From contig NZ_CP044522.1 in the NCBI RefSeq assembly GCF_016495405.1, positions 1,426,001 to 1,490,000 of the forward strand: a DNA stretch of 64,000 bases, in the 5' to 3' direction. The notes beneath the pieces were generated by a model. The model did no database searches. It was not told the origin of the DNA and was given only the letters and a program-made list of their open reading frames with translations. The number at the start of each line of letters is the position of its first letter. The stretch's first letter is position 1. Positions 1 through 8,811 of this stretch are shown piece by piece. The translations under genes were made by a program, and so were the position numbers. Origin of the DNA: Cobetia sp. cqz5-12. GTDB lineage: Bacteria > Pseudomonadota > Gammaproteobacteria > Pseudomonadales > Halomonadaceae.

Positions 1-78
1 CAGGTATAGCGGCAGCGCCCAGCACAGGGTATTGATGATCAGAAAGACAAGGCTGATGACACCTCTGATACTCGACAT
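1..78 (-). CDS. Acyltransferase N-terminus (YihG/PlsC-like), cut by window edge
   Basis: Only the first 26 codons lie in the window; the frame is open to the edge. The start ATG (76-78 on the minus strand) follows AAGGAG with a 6-base gap. The peptide begins MSSIRGVISLVFLIINTLCW, a hydrophobic N-terminal anchor like those of inner-membrane acyl-sn-glycerol-3-phosphate acyltransferases of the YihG type. That identity rests on memory of similar halomonad proteins. The catalytic HX4D motif would lie outside the window. The ORF and start are well supported, the function only weakly. Confidence 0.5.
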   Translation of the reverse strand, partial: MSSIRGVISLVFLIINTLCWALPLYL

Positions 79-349
79 GCATGACTCCTTCATCAGGTGG
101 CGCCATCGTAATTCACCCAGGAGTGGAAGCCCACCCCGCTTGCGTGAGGGATGGCAACCCTGCGTTGCACGAAGCGAACGCCCCTCAGGTCGAATGGCGG
201 GGCGCACGCAGCTGTGATGAGATGCATCGCCGGTCATGTGACGGGTCGGTGCAAGGGAAAGGTCGTGGCAGGACTCACGCTCAAGTCACGCCTGGCACCG
301 TCAATCATCGCCGCCGCTGCGCGGCGATATCTCAGGGAGTGAGAGTGGC

Positions 350-1639
350 ATGTGGTTGCAGGGACTGTTGATCGGGCTGGCGCTGGCCGCCTTCGTGTTG
401 ATTGCCATCGAGGATGTGATCCATCTCAACAAGGCCAAGACGACCTTGTTGCTGGGCACCTTCAGCTGGTTGCTGCTGTTCATCTTCGGCCCCGCGGCCC
501 TGGCGGTGGATGATGTCACCGAGGCCTTGAACGAGAACCTGCTCGAGATCGCTACCTTGTGGCTGTTTCTGATGGCGGCGATGACCTTCGTGGCCTTCCT
601 CAATGCCAAGGGGCTGATCGCCAATCTGATCTACCGCCTGCTGCCGAAGCGTATCGGGGAGCGCGGCCTGCTGTACCTGACGGGGCTGTTTGCCTTCGCC
701 TTCTCATCGCTGGCCGACAACATTACCGCGACGCTGGTATCGCTGACCCTGGTGCTGTCGCTGGGCCTGGCGCCGAAGAAGACGCTGCGCTTTGCGGTGC
801 TGGCGGTATTTGCCGTCAATTCCGGCGGCGTGGCGCTGATCACCGGGGATGTGACCACGCTGATGATCTTCCTGGCGGGCAAGGTGCGCATCAGTGAGTT
901 GATGCTGCTGGCGCTACCGTCCTTCCTCAGCGTGATGCTGCTGGCGACGCTGCTGCTGCCCGGGCTGGGAGGTGAGGTGAATCTGGTGCGCGAGCCGCGC
1001 GAGACCCGGCGTCTTGATCGTCTCATCGCCTGGCTGTTTCTGGCCACCATCCTGTCGACCCTCGGACTCAACGTGCTGTTTGGTGTGCCGCCGCTGCTGA
1101 CCTTCCTGTTCGGGATGTCGTTGATGTTCCTGCTCGGGCATGTCGCCGAACGGCGCAGCGACAGCGAAGAGCGCCGCATACTTGATTACATTCGTATTAT
1201 CGAATTCGATACATTGCTATTCTTCCTCGGCATCCTGCTGATGGTCGGGGCGCTCAAGGAAGCGCGTCTGCTGGAAGGCCTGGCACAGCTCTATGCCCTG
1301 ATGCCGGCGATGCAGGCCAATTATCTGGTCGGGCTGCTCTCTGCGCTGGTGGATAACGTGCCGCTGACTGCCGCAGTGCTCAAGGCGGATGTCAGCATGA
1401 ACGATGCCGAATGGCTGGCGCTGACCTATGCCGCAGGCGTGGGTGGCTCATTGCTGGTGATTGGCTCCGCCGCCGGGGTGATCGCGCTTTCCAAGGTGCG
1501 CGAGGTGAGCTTCATGAGTTATCTGCGCTTCTTCCCGGCGTTGTTGCTGGCCTACAGCGTGGGCTATCTGGGGGCATACTGGCTGGGCGGGCAGATCACG
1601 AACACGCCAGTGACATTGGCGCTGTCGTCTCTGGGCTGA
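350..1639 (+). CDS. nhaD: Na+/H+ antiporter, NhaD type (ion transporter superfamily)
   Basis: This polytopic inner-membrane protein of 429 aa should exchange Na+ (or Li+) for H+ and so expel sodium. Family signatures are visible: the SLADN motif near residues 120-124, NSGG at 157-160, GDVTT at 166-170, and a second DNVPL motif with a GSAAG segment in the C-terminal half. The two halves show the inverted-repeat layout of the family. It is shorter at the N-terminus than the roughly 480-residue NhaD proteins with a leader, and belongs to the variant starting directly with a membrane segment. The start has an AGGGAG ribosome site. It stands alone, divergent from the acyltransferase at the left edge. 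Antiporter class is well supported, exact ion specificity inferred. Confidence 0.85.
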   Translation: MWLQGLLIGLALAAFVLIAIEDVIHLNKAKTTLLLGTFSWLLLFIFGPAALAVDDVTEALNENLLEIATLWLFLMAAMTFVAFLNAKGLIANLIYRLLPKRIGERGLLYLTGLFAFAFSSLADNITATLVSLTLVLSLGLAPKKTLRFAVLAVFAVNSGGVALITGDVTTLMIFLAGKVRISELMLLALPSFLSVMLLATLLLPGLGGEVNLVREPRETRRLDRLIAWLFLATILSTLGLNVLFGVPPLLTFLFGMSLMFLLGHVAERRSDSEERRILDYIRIIEFDTLLFFLGILLMVGALKEARLLEGLAQLYALMPAMQANYLVGLLSALVDNVPLTAAVLKADVSMNDAEWLALTYAAGVGGSLLVIGSAAGVIALSKVREVSFMSYLRFFPALLLAYSVGYLGAYWLGGQITNTPVTLALSSLG

Positions 1640-2129
1640 AGTGGGGTTGCTGGGTGTGCTCACTACGGCCACAGCCGCTGCGACAGCGGCCGTCTGATGC
1701 ACTGTCAGATGCACGGCCAGATACGTGGTCGGGAGGGGAATTGGCACTGTTTGCGGTCCACTGATCATTTTTTGATCAATCTGTCTGCGCTCGCCTGATC
1801 TCGATGGCGATACCTGGATGTACAGAGATTCTTCACAGCTTTTTCCACAGCTTCTGTTGATAACCTGTCTGCGACGTTAGGTTTAGAGGCTCAGGCACAA
1901 GGTGCAGGCGTGGCGGGGGAGAGCGATGGGGGAAAGCGGCGAATCGTGCGGCGATGACATCACGAGATGATGCCATGAAGAGTGATGGCAGGAAGGGGAG
2001 CGTGAAGGATGATGTCAAGACGGGGGATGGCTTGAAAGGTCCTGCCATCCTCTGAAGACAAGAGCCCCCTGCGCATGCGCAGGGGGCTGAATGCGACTCA
2101 TCTCATTGCACAGTGCTGTCAGGAGGCCA
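1640..2129. other. Intergenic region, no gene seen
   Basis: This 490-base gap lies between two convergent genes. A perfect 7-bp GC hairpin (1674-1690, loop CGA) follows nhaD but has no T-tract, so it is only a weak terminator candidate. A DnaA-box-like nonamer TTTTCCACA lies at 1841-1849, alone. The clear terminator at 2063-2088 is listed separately. No ORF here shows family resemblance. Confidence 0.6.
2063..2088 (-). terminator. Intrinsic terminator of the DUF1338-like gene
   Basis: A fully palindromic 26-base sequence (AGCCCCCTGC, GCATGC centre, GCAGGGGGCT). On the minus strand it is followed by the moderately T-rich CTTGTCTTC. It lies 42 bases past the stop of the gene ending at 2130. 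Confidence 0.7.
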
Positions 2130-2912
2130 TCACGCGCTGAGCTGGCACAGCGTATGTTCCGGCAGCAGTTGTTCTGCAGGACGCTGTTTTCCTTCTTGCT
2201 GAGTCGTCACCGGTGCCGTCGCCAGCAGGGCGATGCCGCCCAGCACCACCATATGCTCATCACCGTCCGCGAACACCATGCGCTGGGCGTGGGCCGGGTA
2301 GTAGTGATACTGCAGCTTGGGATTGATGGGCAGTACCGCATGATGGCGCCCGGTCTGCGGTGCCATGCCGTAGGCCAGCATGCCCTCGCAGACCGCTTCC
2401 AGCGTTTCGCCAAGCTCTTCGGCATTGAAGCCGACATGGTGCAGGCGCGGCCCCATCACGGAGAGCCAGGCAGCCAGCGGGTTGGCCTCGAGCAGGCGCT
2501 CGAAGGTCGGCCAATCCGGCATGTCCCACGGACGGCAGGGCGCGAGCAGATTCTGTCCCTTGCAGTCATCACGATGACTCTGACTGATCAGGCGCTTGAG
2601 CAGGTCGCGGTGCATCGGCGGCAGGCTGTTGGCCTGCAGTTCCGCCAGCATGACGGCAGCGCCACCGTCCGGGGGAAGCAGCAGATCGACCAGCAGGCCG
2701 CGGTCGGCCATGGCGTACTGTTTCACGCGGCGATAGCCCTGGTGATACAGGCTGGGGAGTAGTTTCTCGCTTCTGAAAGGCCCCTGATTCAGCGTCAGGA
2801 ACATCAGATATTCGGGGTTGATGCTGTCTGGCCAGATATCCAGCGCCCCGATGTCGGGATGGCGGTGGACAAAGTCCAGCCATAGCTGCTGTTGGAATTC
2901 CTTGCGTTGCAT
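2130..2912 (-). CDS. Conserved hypothetical protein, possibly DUF1338-like
   Basis: A soluble protein of 260 aa with no signal peptide or membrane segment. The start ATG is preceded by AAGGAGG at good spacing. Striking segments are a LTLNQGPF motif near residue 55, YAMADRGLL near 85, AELQANSL near 109 and GPRLHHVGF near 175. The pattern of an N-terminal F/LTLN strand, a central DRGL strand and a His-rich strand resembles the VOC-type metal-binding fold of DUF1338 (2-oxoadipate dioxygenase/decarboxylase group, YdcJ). The similarity is distant and the protein is shorter than YdcJ. Gene reality is certain from coding pattern, ribosome site and terminator; function is a guess. Confidence 0.7.
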   Translation of the reverse strand: MQRKEFQQQLWLDFVHRHPDIGALDIWPDSINPEYLMFLTLNQGPFRSEKLLPSLYHQGYRRVKQYAMADRGLLVDLLLPPDGGAAVMLAELQANSLPPMHRDLLKRLISQSHRDDCKGQNLLAPCRPWDMPDWPTFERLLEANPLAAWLSVMGPRLHHVGFNAEELGETLEAVCEGMLAYGMAPQTGRHHAVLPINPKLQYHYYPAHAQRMVFADGDEHMVVLGGIALLATAPVTTQQEGKQRPAEQLLPEHTLCQLSA

Positions 2913-3028
2913 GATGCCTCCTTGAACGGCCCCTATGACCTCAGTGCTGGAGCGATTATAGGTAGTCGTGCAAAGGGGGATTCAACGCCATTATCCGTTT
3001 TTTCGCGTTTCTTGATCGGAGAGTAAAA

Positions 3029-3928
3029 ATGCCAGTGCTGGTGGCGTATTGCGTGGTTCTCATGGTGTGGTCGACGACACCGCTGGCCATCTCATGGAGC
3101 GCTTCGGGCTGGCTGCCGGCCTGGTCGGCGATGGGTAGAATGTTAATTGCCGCATGCATGGGTTACCCGTTGTTACGCATGATGGGGCTGAAAATGGACC
3201 TTTCGCGAGCGGCACTGCGCAGCTACTCGGCAGCCGCTCTGGGTATTTGGGGGGGCATGTACTTCGCCTACCTCTCAGCGGCCTGGTTACCGAGTGGTAT
3301 CATGTCGTTACTGTTTGGACTGGCACCTTTGCTATCAGGACTTTATGCACGCTGGTGGTTGAAAAGTGCCCCACTTGACAAGTTGCAGTGGATGGGGTTT
3401 GCGTTGGCGCTGAGTGGACTGGCCGTCGCGGTCTCGGATTCCCTGGCGTTGCCGCCGGGCAGTTGGAAGGGAGTCCTGACCATGCTGCTGGCCGTCAACT
3501 GCTTTGCCGCCTCGGGGGTATTGGTGCAGCGCGAGCGGGCAGGGCTGCATCCGCTGGTGCAGACGGAGGGTGCGCTGCTGGTCTCGCTGCCGCTCTATCT
3601 GGTGTGTGCGCTGATCGTCGATGGCGTGCCACAGGCCCTGCCGGAGGGGCGACCGATGGCTGCCATCCTCTATCTTGGCATCTTCGGCTCGCTGATCGGC
3701 TACCTGTGCTACTACTCCGTGCTGTCGCGTCTGTCGGCCAGTACGGTGGCGCTGGCGACCTTGATCACTCCCATCTTCGCCATGAGCCTGGGCGCGGCGC
3801 TCAATGATGAGCTGATCTCCAGCCGCGTGCTCGCCGGGGCCTTGCTGATCGTGATCGGGCTGTGCGCCTATCTATTCGGCCCGCAATGGCAGGCGCGCGT
3901 GACGTCCCGCCGCCTGACGCAGGGCTGA
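3029..3928 (+). CDS. DMT-superfamily (EamA) exporter
   Basis: An inner-membrane protein of 299 aa with about ten hydrophobic segments arranged as two EamA repeats, the usual length for drug/metabolite exporters. The second repeat begins near residue 148 (a KGVLTMLLAVNCF segment) and ends with a YLFGP-type basic tail. The start has a GGAGAG ribosome site 6 bases upstream. It is divergent from the DUF1338-like gene and convergent with kefC, with a shared terminator at 4003-4030. The substrate cannot be told from sequence; amino acids or other metabolites are typical. Confidence 0.85.
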   Translation: MPVLVAYCVVLMVWSTTPLAISWSASGWLPAWSAMGRMLIAACMGYPLLRMMGLKMDLSRAALRSYSAAALGIWGGMYFAYLSAAWLPSGIMSLLFGLAPLLSGLYARWWLKSAPLDKLQWMGFALALSGLAVAVSDSLALPPGSWKGVLTMLLAVNCFAASGVLVQRERAGLHPLVQTEGALLVSLPLYLVCALIVDGVPQALPEGRPMAAILYLGIFGSLIGYLCYYSVLSRLSASTVALATLITPIFAMSLGAALNDELISSRVLAGALLIVIGLCAYLFGPQWQARVTSRRLTQG

Positions 3929-4002
3929 GCAGGCCTCGGGCCGCTCGTCTGTTTCTCGGGAAGCGGGTTTTCACGCAAGGTGTTGCCGAGTGCATCAACG
4001 AC

Positions 4003-4030
4003 AAGGGCCGCCCCTGCCGGGGCGGCCCTT
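4003..4030. terminator. Bidirectional terminator between DMT exporter and kefC
   Basis: A perfect 12-bp GC stem (AAGGGCCGCCCC, loop TGCC, and its complement) between convergent genes. The stem ends in AA/TT but long T-tracts are absent, so efficiency is uncertain. Confidence 0.75.
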
Positions 4031-4076
4031 GTGTCTTTGCCGGCGCGACTGAGCGCTCTGGCGAGTCGTGCAGGCG

Positions 4077-5834
4077 TCAGTCCTGATTGTTCTGGAACAG
4101 ACGCTTGAGCTCGACCATGGCGGCTTGCTCGCTGTTGACGAGTGCTTTCTGGTCGTGACGGTGCTCGTAGTTCTGTTTGAGCATGTTGTCATCCATTTCC
4201 CGGAATGCACGTGCCACTTCCGCCGCGCGAGCACTGGGATAGCCCATCGCCACCAGCAATTCTCCGCCCATCTCCAGGCTGCTGGCATAGGTATCACGAA
4301 TCACGTGCTCCACGCCCAGCTCCATCAGCTCCCAGGCGTGGTGGCGGTTACGGGCACGCACGAACAGCTTCAGGTGCGGGAATTGATGGCGCACCATGCG
4401 CACGATGCCTGTCGAGGTCTCGGCATCATCGACCGCCACCAGCATGATCCTGGCCTGCTCGGCACCCGCCGCCCGCAGCAATTCGGCGCGGCTGGCATCG
4501 GCGTAGAAGATACGCGACCCGAACTGACGCACGAACTCGACCTGGGTGATATTGGGGTCAAGCGCGGTGAAGTTGATGCCCTGGCTCTTGAGCATGCGCG
4601 CGCTGATCTGACCGAAGCGGCCGAAGCCGGCGATCACCACCTGCGGCGTCTCCTCACCGAAGTCCTCATCATAGGGACGCTTGGCTTCGCTGGTGGCGCC
4701 GAGGTGGCGTGCATAGCGATAGAGGAAGGGCGTGGCAGCCATCGACAGGGTCACCGCACTGATCACCAGGCTGGTCAGGGTCTGATCGAAGATGCCGGCG
4801 GCCATGCCGGCGGTCAGCAGCACGAAGTCGAACTCCCCGCCCTGTGACAGGACCGCAGCCAGCGGCAGGGCCTCGGCCATCTTGAGGCGTGCGACGCGTC
4901 CGACCAGCGTGATGACGATGACCTTGCCGAACATCAGCGCCAGCGTCAGCGCCAGGACGGTCAGCGGACGCTCCATCACCAGTGACACGTCGACCGACAT
5001 GCCCACGGCCATGAAGAACAGCCCCAGCAGCAGTCCCTTGAAGGGCTCGATGTTGGCTTCCAGCTCGTGACGGTAGACGGTATCAGCCAGCAGCACCCCG
5101 GCCAGGAAGGCGCCCAGGGCCATGGACAGGCCCACCCACTCCATCAGCAGTGCCGTGCTGATCACCACGAACAAGGCCGCGGCGGTGAAGATCTCGTGGA
5201 TCTCGCTGCGCGCGACCATCTTGAGCAGGCGCGGCACGACAAAGCGGCCGACGATGATGACCGCCGCGATCATGCCGACGCCCTTGGCGATGCCGATCCA
5301 GTTGGTGCCGGTGGAGGCATCGAAGTTGTCGGCGAACAGCGGCATCAGGGCCAGCAGCGGGATCACCGCCAGGTCCTGGAAAAGCAGGATGGCGAAGGTC
5401 GACTGGCCGTGCGGCGTCGCCAGCTGCTGATTCTCGCTCAACACCTGCAGCGCGAAGGCGGTCGATGACAGGGCTAGAATCAGGCCCAGCAACACGGCGG
5501 CGGGCAATTCCAGCCCCAGCCACAGGCCGACAGGAGTGAGCAAGGCACCGCACAGCAGCATCTGGGCACTGCCCAGGCCCGCAAGCTTGAGACGCATGTC
5601 CCACAGGCGCTTGGGCTCCAGTTCGAGTCCGATCATGAACAACAGCATGACGACCCCGAATTCAGCGAAGTGCAGCACTTCGCCAGGCTCCGAGATGAAG
5701 CCGATCAACGACGGACCCAGCAGTACCCCGATGGCCAGATAGCCCAGGATGGAGCCCAGGCCCAGACGCTGGAAAAGTGGCACGGCAACCACCGCGCATC
5801 CCAGCAGCACGGCGCCTTCCATCAACATGTTCAT
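4077..5834 (-). CDS. kefC: Glutathione-regulated K+/H+ antiporter KefB/KefC type
   Basis: This inner-membrane potassium efflux protein (585 aa) acidifies the cytoplasm in response to electrophile-glutathione adducts. Residues 1-375 form the CPA2 exchanger domain, including QDLA near 152-155 and HELEANIEPF near 256, which matches the regulatory loop seen in KefC. A cytoplasmic RCK/TrkA-N Rossmann domain starts at IAGFGRFG near 401. I chose the start at 5834 because AAGGA lies 7 bases upstream; the open frame extends 28 codons further without a ribosome site or family similarity. No KefF/KefG oxidoreductase partner is adjacent. The nearby grxA, a glutathione-dependent gene, fits the theme. Confidence 0.9.
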   Translation of the reverse strand: MNMLMEGAVLLGCAVVAVPLFQRLGLGSILGYLAIGVLLGPSLIGFISEPGEVLHFAEFGVVMLLFMIGLELEPKRLWDMRLKLAGLGSAQMLLCGALLTPVGLWLGLELPAAVLLGLILALSSTAFALQVLSENQQLATPHGQSTFAILLFQDLAVIPLLALMPLFADNFDASTGTNWIGIAKGVGMIAAVIIVGRFVVPRLLKMVARSEIHEIFTAAALFVVISTALLMEWVGLSMALGAFLAGVLLADTVYRHELEANIEPFKGLLLGLFFMAVGMSVDVSLVMERPLTVLALTLALMFGKVIVITLVGRVARLKMAEALPLAAVLSQGGEFDFVLLTAGMAAGIFDQTLTSLVISAVTLSMAATPFLYRYARHLGATSEAKRPYDEDFGEETPQVVIAGFGRFGQISARMLKSQGINFTALDPNITQVEFVRQFGSRIFYADASRAELLRAAGAEQARIMLVAVDDAETSTGIVRMVRHQFPHLKLFVRARNRHHAWELMELGVEHVIRDTYASSLEMGGELLVAMGYPSARAAEVARAFREMDDNMLKQNYEHRHDQKALVNSEQAAMVELKRLFQNNQD

Positions 5835-5992
5835 GTGCGTGTCCTTGTGCATACACGGGCGGAGAAGGCAGCGATTGTCGCTGCCCCCTCCTTTTGTCGC
5901 AAGCGGCAAGGTGTGCAAGGCGCGACCTTGTGCTCACCGTGGTGCTGCAAGTAAGAGTCGTGATCAGGGGTGAAAGGCGGCGTTGCAGACAC

Positions 5993-6021
5993 AAAAAAGC
6001 CCCCGCCAATGGCGAGGGCTT
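5993..6021 (-). terminator. Intrinsic terminator of grxA
   Basis: On the minus strand, AAGCCCTCGCC-ATT-GGCGGGGGCTT forms a GC stem with one mismatch, followed directly by TTTTTT. It lies just past the grxA stop codon. Confidence 0.9.
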
Positions 6022-6048
6022 CAGCAGTGAAGCGGCTGATGGCAGCGA

Positions 6049-6315
6049 TCAGGCCTGCGGCATCAGAGCTTCGTCCTGCACGTACTGGTTGAACTCGGTA
6101 AAGCCACCGATGTGGGTCTGATCGACGAAGATCTGCGGCACGGTCTCGACCGGCTTGCCGATGGTCTTTTCCATGTCGGCCTTGCTGATGCCTTCGGCAT
6201 GGATGTCGATGTAGCGGAAGTCGAAATCATCGCGCTTGGCGGTGAGCTCTTCCGCGAGGTCCTTGGCACGGACACAGAAAGGGCAACCCGGACGACCGAA
6301 AATGACTGCAAGCAT
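6049..6315 (-). CDS. grxA: Glutaredoxin 1
   Basis: A small cytoplasmic dithiol glutaredoxin (88 aa, against 85 in E. coli) that reduces disulfides, such as in ribonucleotide reductase, with glutathione. The active site is C11-P-F-C14 (E. coli has CPYC). The cis-proline loop TVP is at 58-60 and the HIGGFTEF glutathione-binding segment follows. The start at 6315 has AGGAG 6 bases upstream; the longer frame upstream lacks similarity. It is a single-gene unit with its own terminator. Confidence 0.95.
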   Translation of the reverse strand: MLAVIFGRPGCPFCVRAKDLAEELTAKRDDFDFRYIDIHAEGISKADMEKTIGKPVETVPQIFVDQTHIGGFTEFNQYVQDEALMPQA

Positions 6316-6492
6316 GAGACTCTCCTGAGGTTCGTGACTCTCGTTCAGCCCGTACTGGGTGGGCCGAGAAAATGGCGCCGGCACTGCCGGTGAGTAATGA
6401 ATGACCGCCATTGTGCTTGAGCCTGCCCGGGTTTGCCAATTGAGCCGTACTACCAAAGTCATTGGGGCAATCAATCACTGCCGTGCTGAGGA

Positions 6493-7545
6493 CTAGCCCA
6501 TCAGCAGCAGATTGGCGCCAAAGCCACCGACGATCAACAGCGTGAACAGGATCAGCGCGAGCAGGAAAGGCTTCATGCCCAGTGAGCGCAGACGATCGAT
6601 GCGAGTCTCGACGCCCAGGCCCGCCATGGCCATGGTCAGCGCCACGCTGCCGAGAGTAGAGAGGCTTGAGTGCACTGCCGCCGGGATCGCGCCGGTGCTG
6701 TTGATGCCGGCCATGGCGATGAAGCCCAGCGCGAACCACGGAATCGTCATGCTGCCGCCGGTTTCGCGGTCATCGCCCTCGGTGCGGGCACGCATGGCCC
6801 ACAGCTTCGGCAGCAGCAGCAGGAAGGGTACCAGCATCATCACGCGCATCAACTTGACGATCAGCGCATTGGCCAGGGCGTCCGGGCCGACCGCTTCACC
6901 GGCGGCCACGACCTGAGCGACCTCGTGGATGGTGGAACCGATATAGATGCCGAACAGGCCCTCATGCATGCCGCTCAGCGGATAGAGCAGCGGGTAGACC
7001 AGCATCGCCAGCGAGCCGAACAGCACCACCGTGGCAACGGCCATGGCGGTGGCCGCCGGGCGTGCCTTGATCATCGATTCGGTCGCCAGTACCGCCGCGG
7101 CGCCACAGATGGCGGACCCGGCACTGGTCAGCAGTGCGGTATCGCGGTCCAGCCCCAGCCAGCGCGTGCCGATGAAGTAGCCGCTGCTCAGCACTGCGGT
7201 GATCACCAGCACATCGAGGAAGACGACGCTCCAGCCCAGGCCGAGAATCTGCTGCAGGGTGATGGATAGGCCGAACAGGATGATGCCGAGACGCAGCAGC
7301 TTCTTGGTCGCGATATGCAGCCCTGGGGAGAGCGCTGCAGCGTGCCGGCTGGTGATTGGCAGGTTGCCGACCACGATACCGCATAGCAGGGCGAAGACCA
7401 GCGGGCTGATGCCGGTGGAGGCCAGTGCCGGAATGGAATGCAGTGCCAGGCCCACCAGGGTCAGGCCGCCACACAGGGCGAGGCCCGGCAACATGCGGCG
7501 CAAGCGCTCGGCAGTGGCGGGGGGAGTCAGGGTCTGTGCGTCCAT
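6493..7545 (-). CDS. yeiH: YeiH-family putative sulfate exporter
   Basis: An inner-membrane protein of 350 aa with about ten hydrophobic segments, of the YeiH/PSE family (UPF0324). Family motifs include LRLGIILFGLSIT near 90, TSAGSAICGAAAV near 145 and IHEVAQVVAA near 208. The start at 7545 has AAGGAG 7 bases upstream. The gene is divergent from a LysR regulator that matches YeiE, the same pairing as in E. coli, which supports both names. The sulfate-export role comes from the family label and is not shown here. Confidence 0.9.
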   Translation of the reverse strand: MDAQTLTPPATAERLRRMLPGLALCGGLTLVGLALHSIPALASTGISPLVFALLCGIVVGNLPITSRHAAALSPGLHIATKKLLRLGIILFGLSITLQQILGLGWSVVFLDVLVITAVLSSGYFIGTRWLGLDRDTALLTSAGSAICGAAAVLATESMIKARPAATAMAVATVVLFGSLAMLVYPLLYPLSGMHEGLFGIYIGSTIHEVAQVVAAGEAVGPDALANALIVKLMRVMMLVPFLLLLPKLWAMRARTEGDDRETGGSMTIPWFALGFIAMAGINSTGAIPAAVHSSLSTLGSVALTMAMAGLGVETRIDRLRSLGMKPFLLALILFTLLIVGGFGANLLLMG

Positions 7546-7680
7546 GAGCATTCTCCTTGTGGAAAGCGGCCGGAACATGGCCTGTCTTGTTATGGGGCGT
7601 GCGCTGGCGTGTGGTGCACGGCTGTCATCGGCAAGGGCGCTTGGGCTTGCATCGCTCGCTTAGTGCCTCTGGTTTGATGA

Positions 7681-7719
7681 TTAGTCTATTCGGGAATATT
7701 ATTTGGCAGTTAGTCGATT
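7681..7719. promoter_or_regulatory. Candidate YeiE operator between yeiH and yeiE
   Basis: The divergent promoter region is strikingly AT-rich for this genome. It holds a near-perfect direct repeat, TTAGTCTATT at 7681-7690 and TTAGTCGATT at 7710-7719. The repeats are 29 bases apart, about three helical turns, and a small dyad ATTC-GG-GAAT (7688-7697) lies between them. A LysR-type regulator encoded alongside would be expected to bind here. Confidence 0.45.
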
Positions 7720-7749
7720 ATTCTTTTATTACATACCGGAAAAACCGAT

Positions 7750-8658
7750 ATGCAGATCCACATCACGCTGCGCCAGTTGCAAGTGTTCGTGGCGGTGACC
7801 CGTCATGGCTCCGTCAGTGCCGCGGCGCGCGAGATCGGCCTGTCGCAATCGGCGGCGAGTCAGGGGCTATCCGAGCTTGAGCGTCATCTCGAGGTGCAGC
7901 TGTTCGAGCGTCTCGGTCGCCGCCTGGCCCTGAACGCCAATGGCCGCCGCCTGTTGGCGCGCGCCGAGCAATTGCTGGAGCAGACCCATGCGCTGGAGCT
8001 GGAGGCGCGTGAGCCCGGCGTGGTGGATGGCAACCTGCGTGGCGAGCTGGAAATCGCCGCCAGCGCCACCATCGGCACCTGGTTGCTGCCGGGGCTGGCG
8101 GGGGCCTTCATGCGCGAACATCCGGGTACCGAGCTCAATCTGCGCCTGCGCAATACCCATCAGGTGGTGGAGGCGGTGCTCAACTATGACGCCGAGCTCG
8201 GCTTGATCGAGGGCGACTGCCATGCGCCGCGCCTGATGAGCCAGACCTGGCGCGAGGATGAGCTGGTAGTGGTGGCGCCGCCGAGCCATCCGCTGGCCGT
8301 GCGCGGCATGGCGCTCAGCGATGAGGACCTCGCCGCGGCCGACTGGATTCTGCGCGAAGGTGGCTCGGGCACGCGGGCGGTCTTCGAGCGTGCACTGCAC
8401 GGGCGGATCGAGCGCCTCAAGGTACGCATGGAGCTGGGCCAGCACGAGGCCATCAAGCAGGCCGTGTTCGCCGGGCTGGGGCTGGGATGTCTGTCGAGCC
8501 TGTCGGTGGCGGCCGAGATCGCGCGTGGTGAGCTGGTGGTGCTGGCCACGCCCCAGCTCAACCTGAAGCGGCGCTTCTCGATGCTGTGGCATCCGGAGCG
8601 TTACCGCAGCCCGCTGTGGCAGGCGGTCAAGGTCTATCTGGAAGCCAGCCCGCGCTGA
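7750..8658 (+). CDS. yeiE: LysR-type regulator YeiE
   Basis: A transcription factor of 302 aa. An N-terminal winged helix-turn-helix spans about residues 4-63 (LRQLQVFVAVTRHGSVSAAA, then SQSAASQGLSELE). A substrate-binding domain from about residue 92 carries the SATIGTWLLP and EGDCHAPRL segments found in YeiE. It is divergent from yeiH and probably controls it. The ribosome site is weak, but the start matches the family start closely and the preceding 60 bases are non-coding. Confidence 0.85.
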   Translation: MQIHITLRQLQVFVAVTRHGSVSAAAREIGLSQSAASQGLSELERHLEVQLFERLGRRLALNANGRRLLARAEQLLEQTHALELEAREPGVVDGNLRGELEIAASATIGTWLLPGLAGAFMREHPGTELNLRLRNTHQVVEAVLNYDAELGLIEGDCHAPRLMSQTWREDELVVVAPPSHPLAVRGMALSDEDLAAADWILREGGSGTRAVFERALHGRIERLKVRMELGQHEAIKQAVFAGLGLGCLSSLSVAAEIARGELVVLATPQLNLKRRFSMLWHPERYRSPLWQAVKVYLEASPR

Positions 8659-8811
8659 GCCGTCGAGGACGGAGCCGCCACGCGCTTGATAGTTTGCTAA
8701 CATAGGCGCTCCCCGCGAGCCGGCTGCCGCCGAGCCACGCCGCCGAGCCTGAGCTAGTGCGCCTGAGCTGCGGGGAGCGTAACGGTCTGTCTAGCGTCCA
8801 TGGAGATGATG

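Noticed and set aside
1831..1860. DnaA-box-like TTTTCCACA and a near match, as a possible origin element
   Set aside because: One consensus nonamer in an ordinary intergenic gap; no cluster, no AT-rich unwinding region, no dnaA or gyrB nearby.
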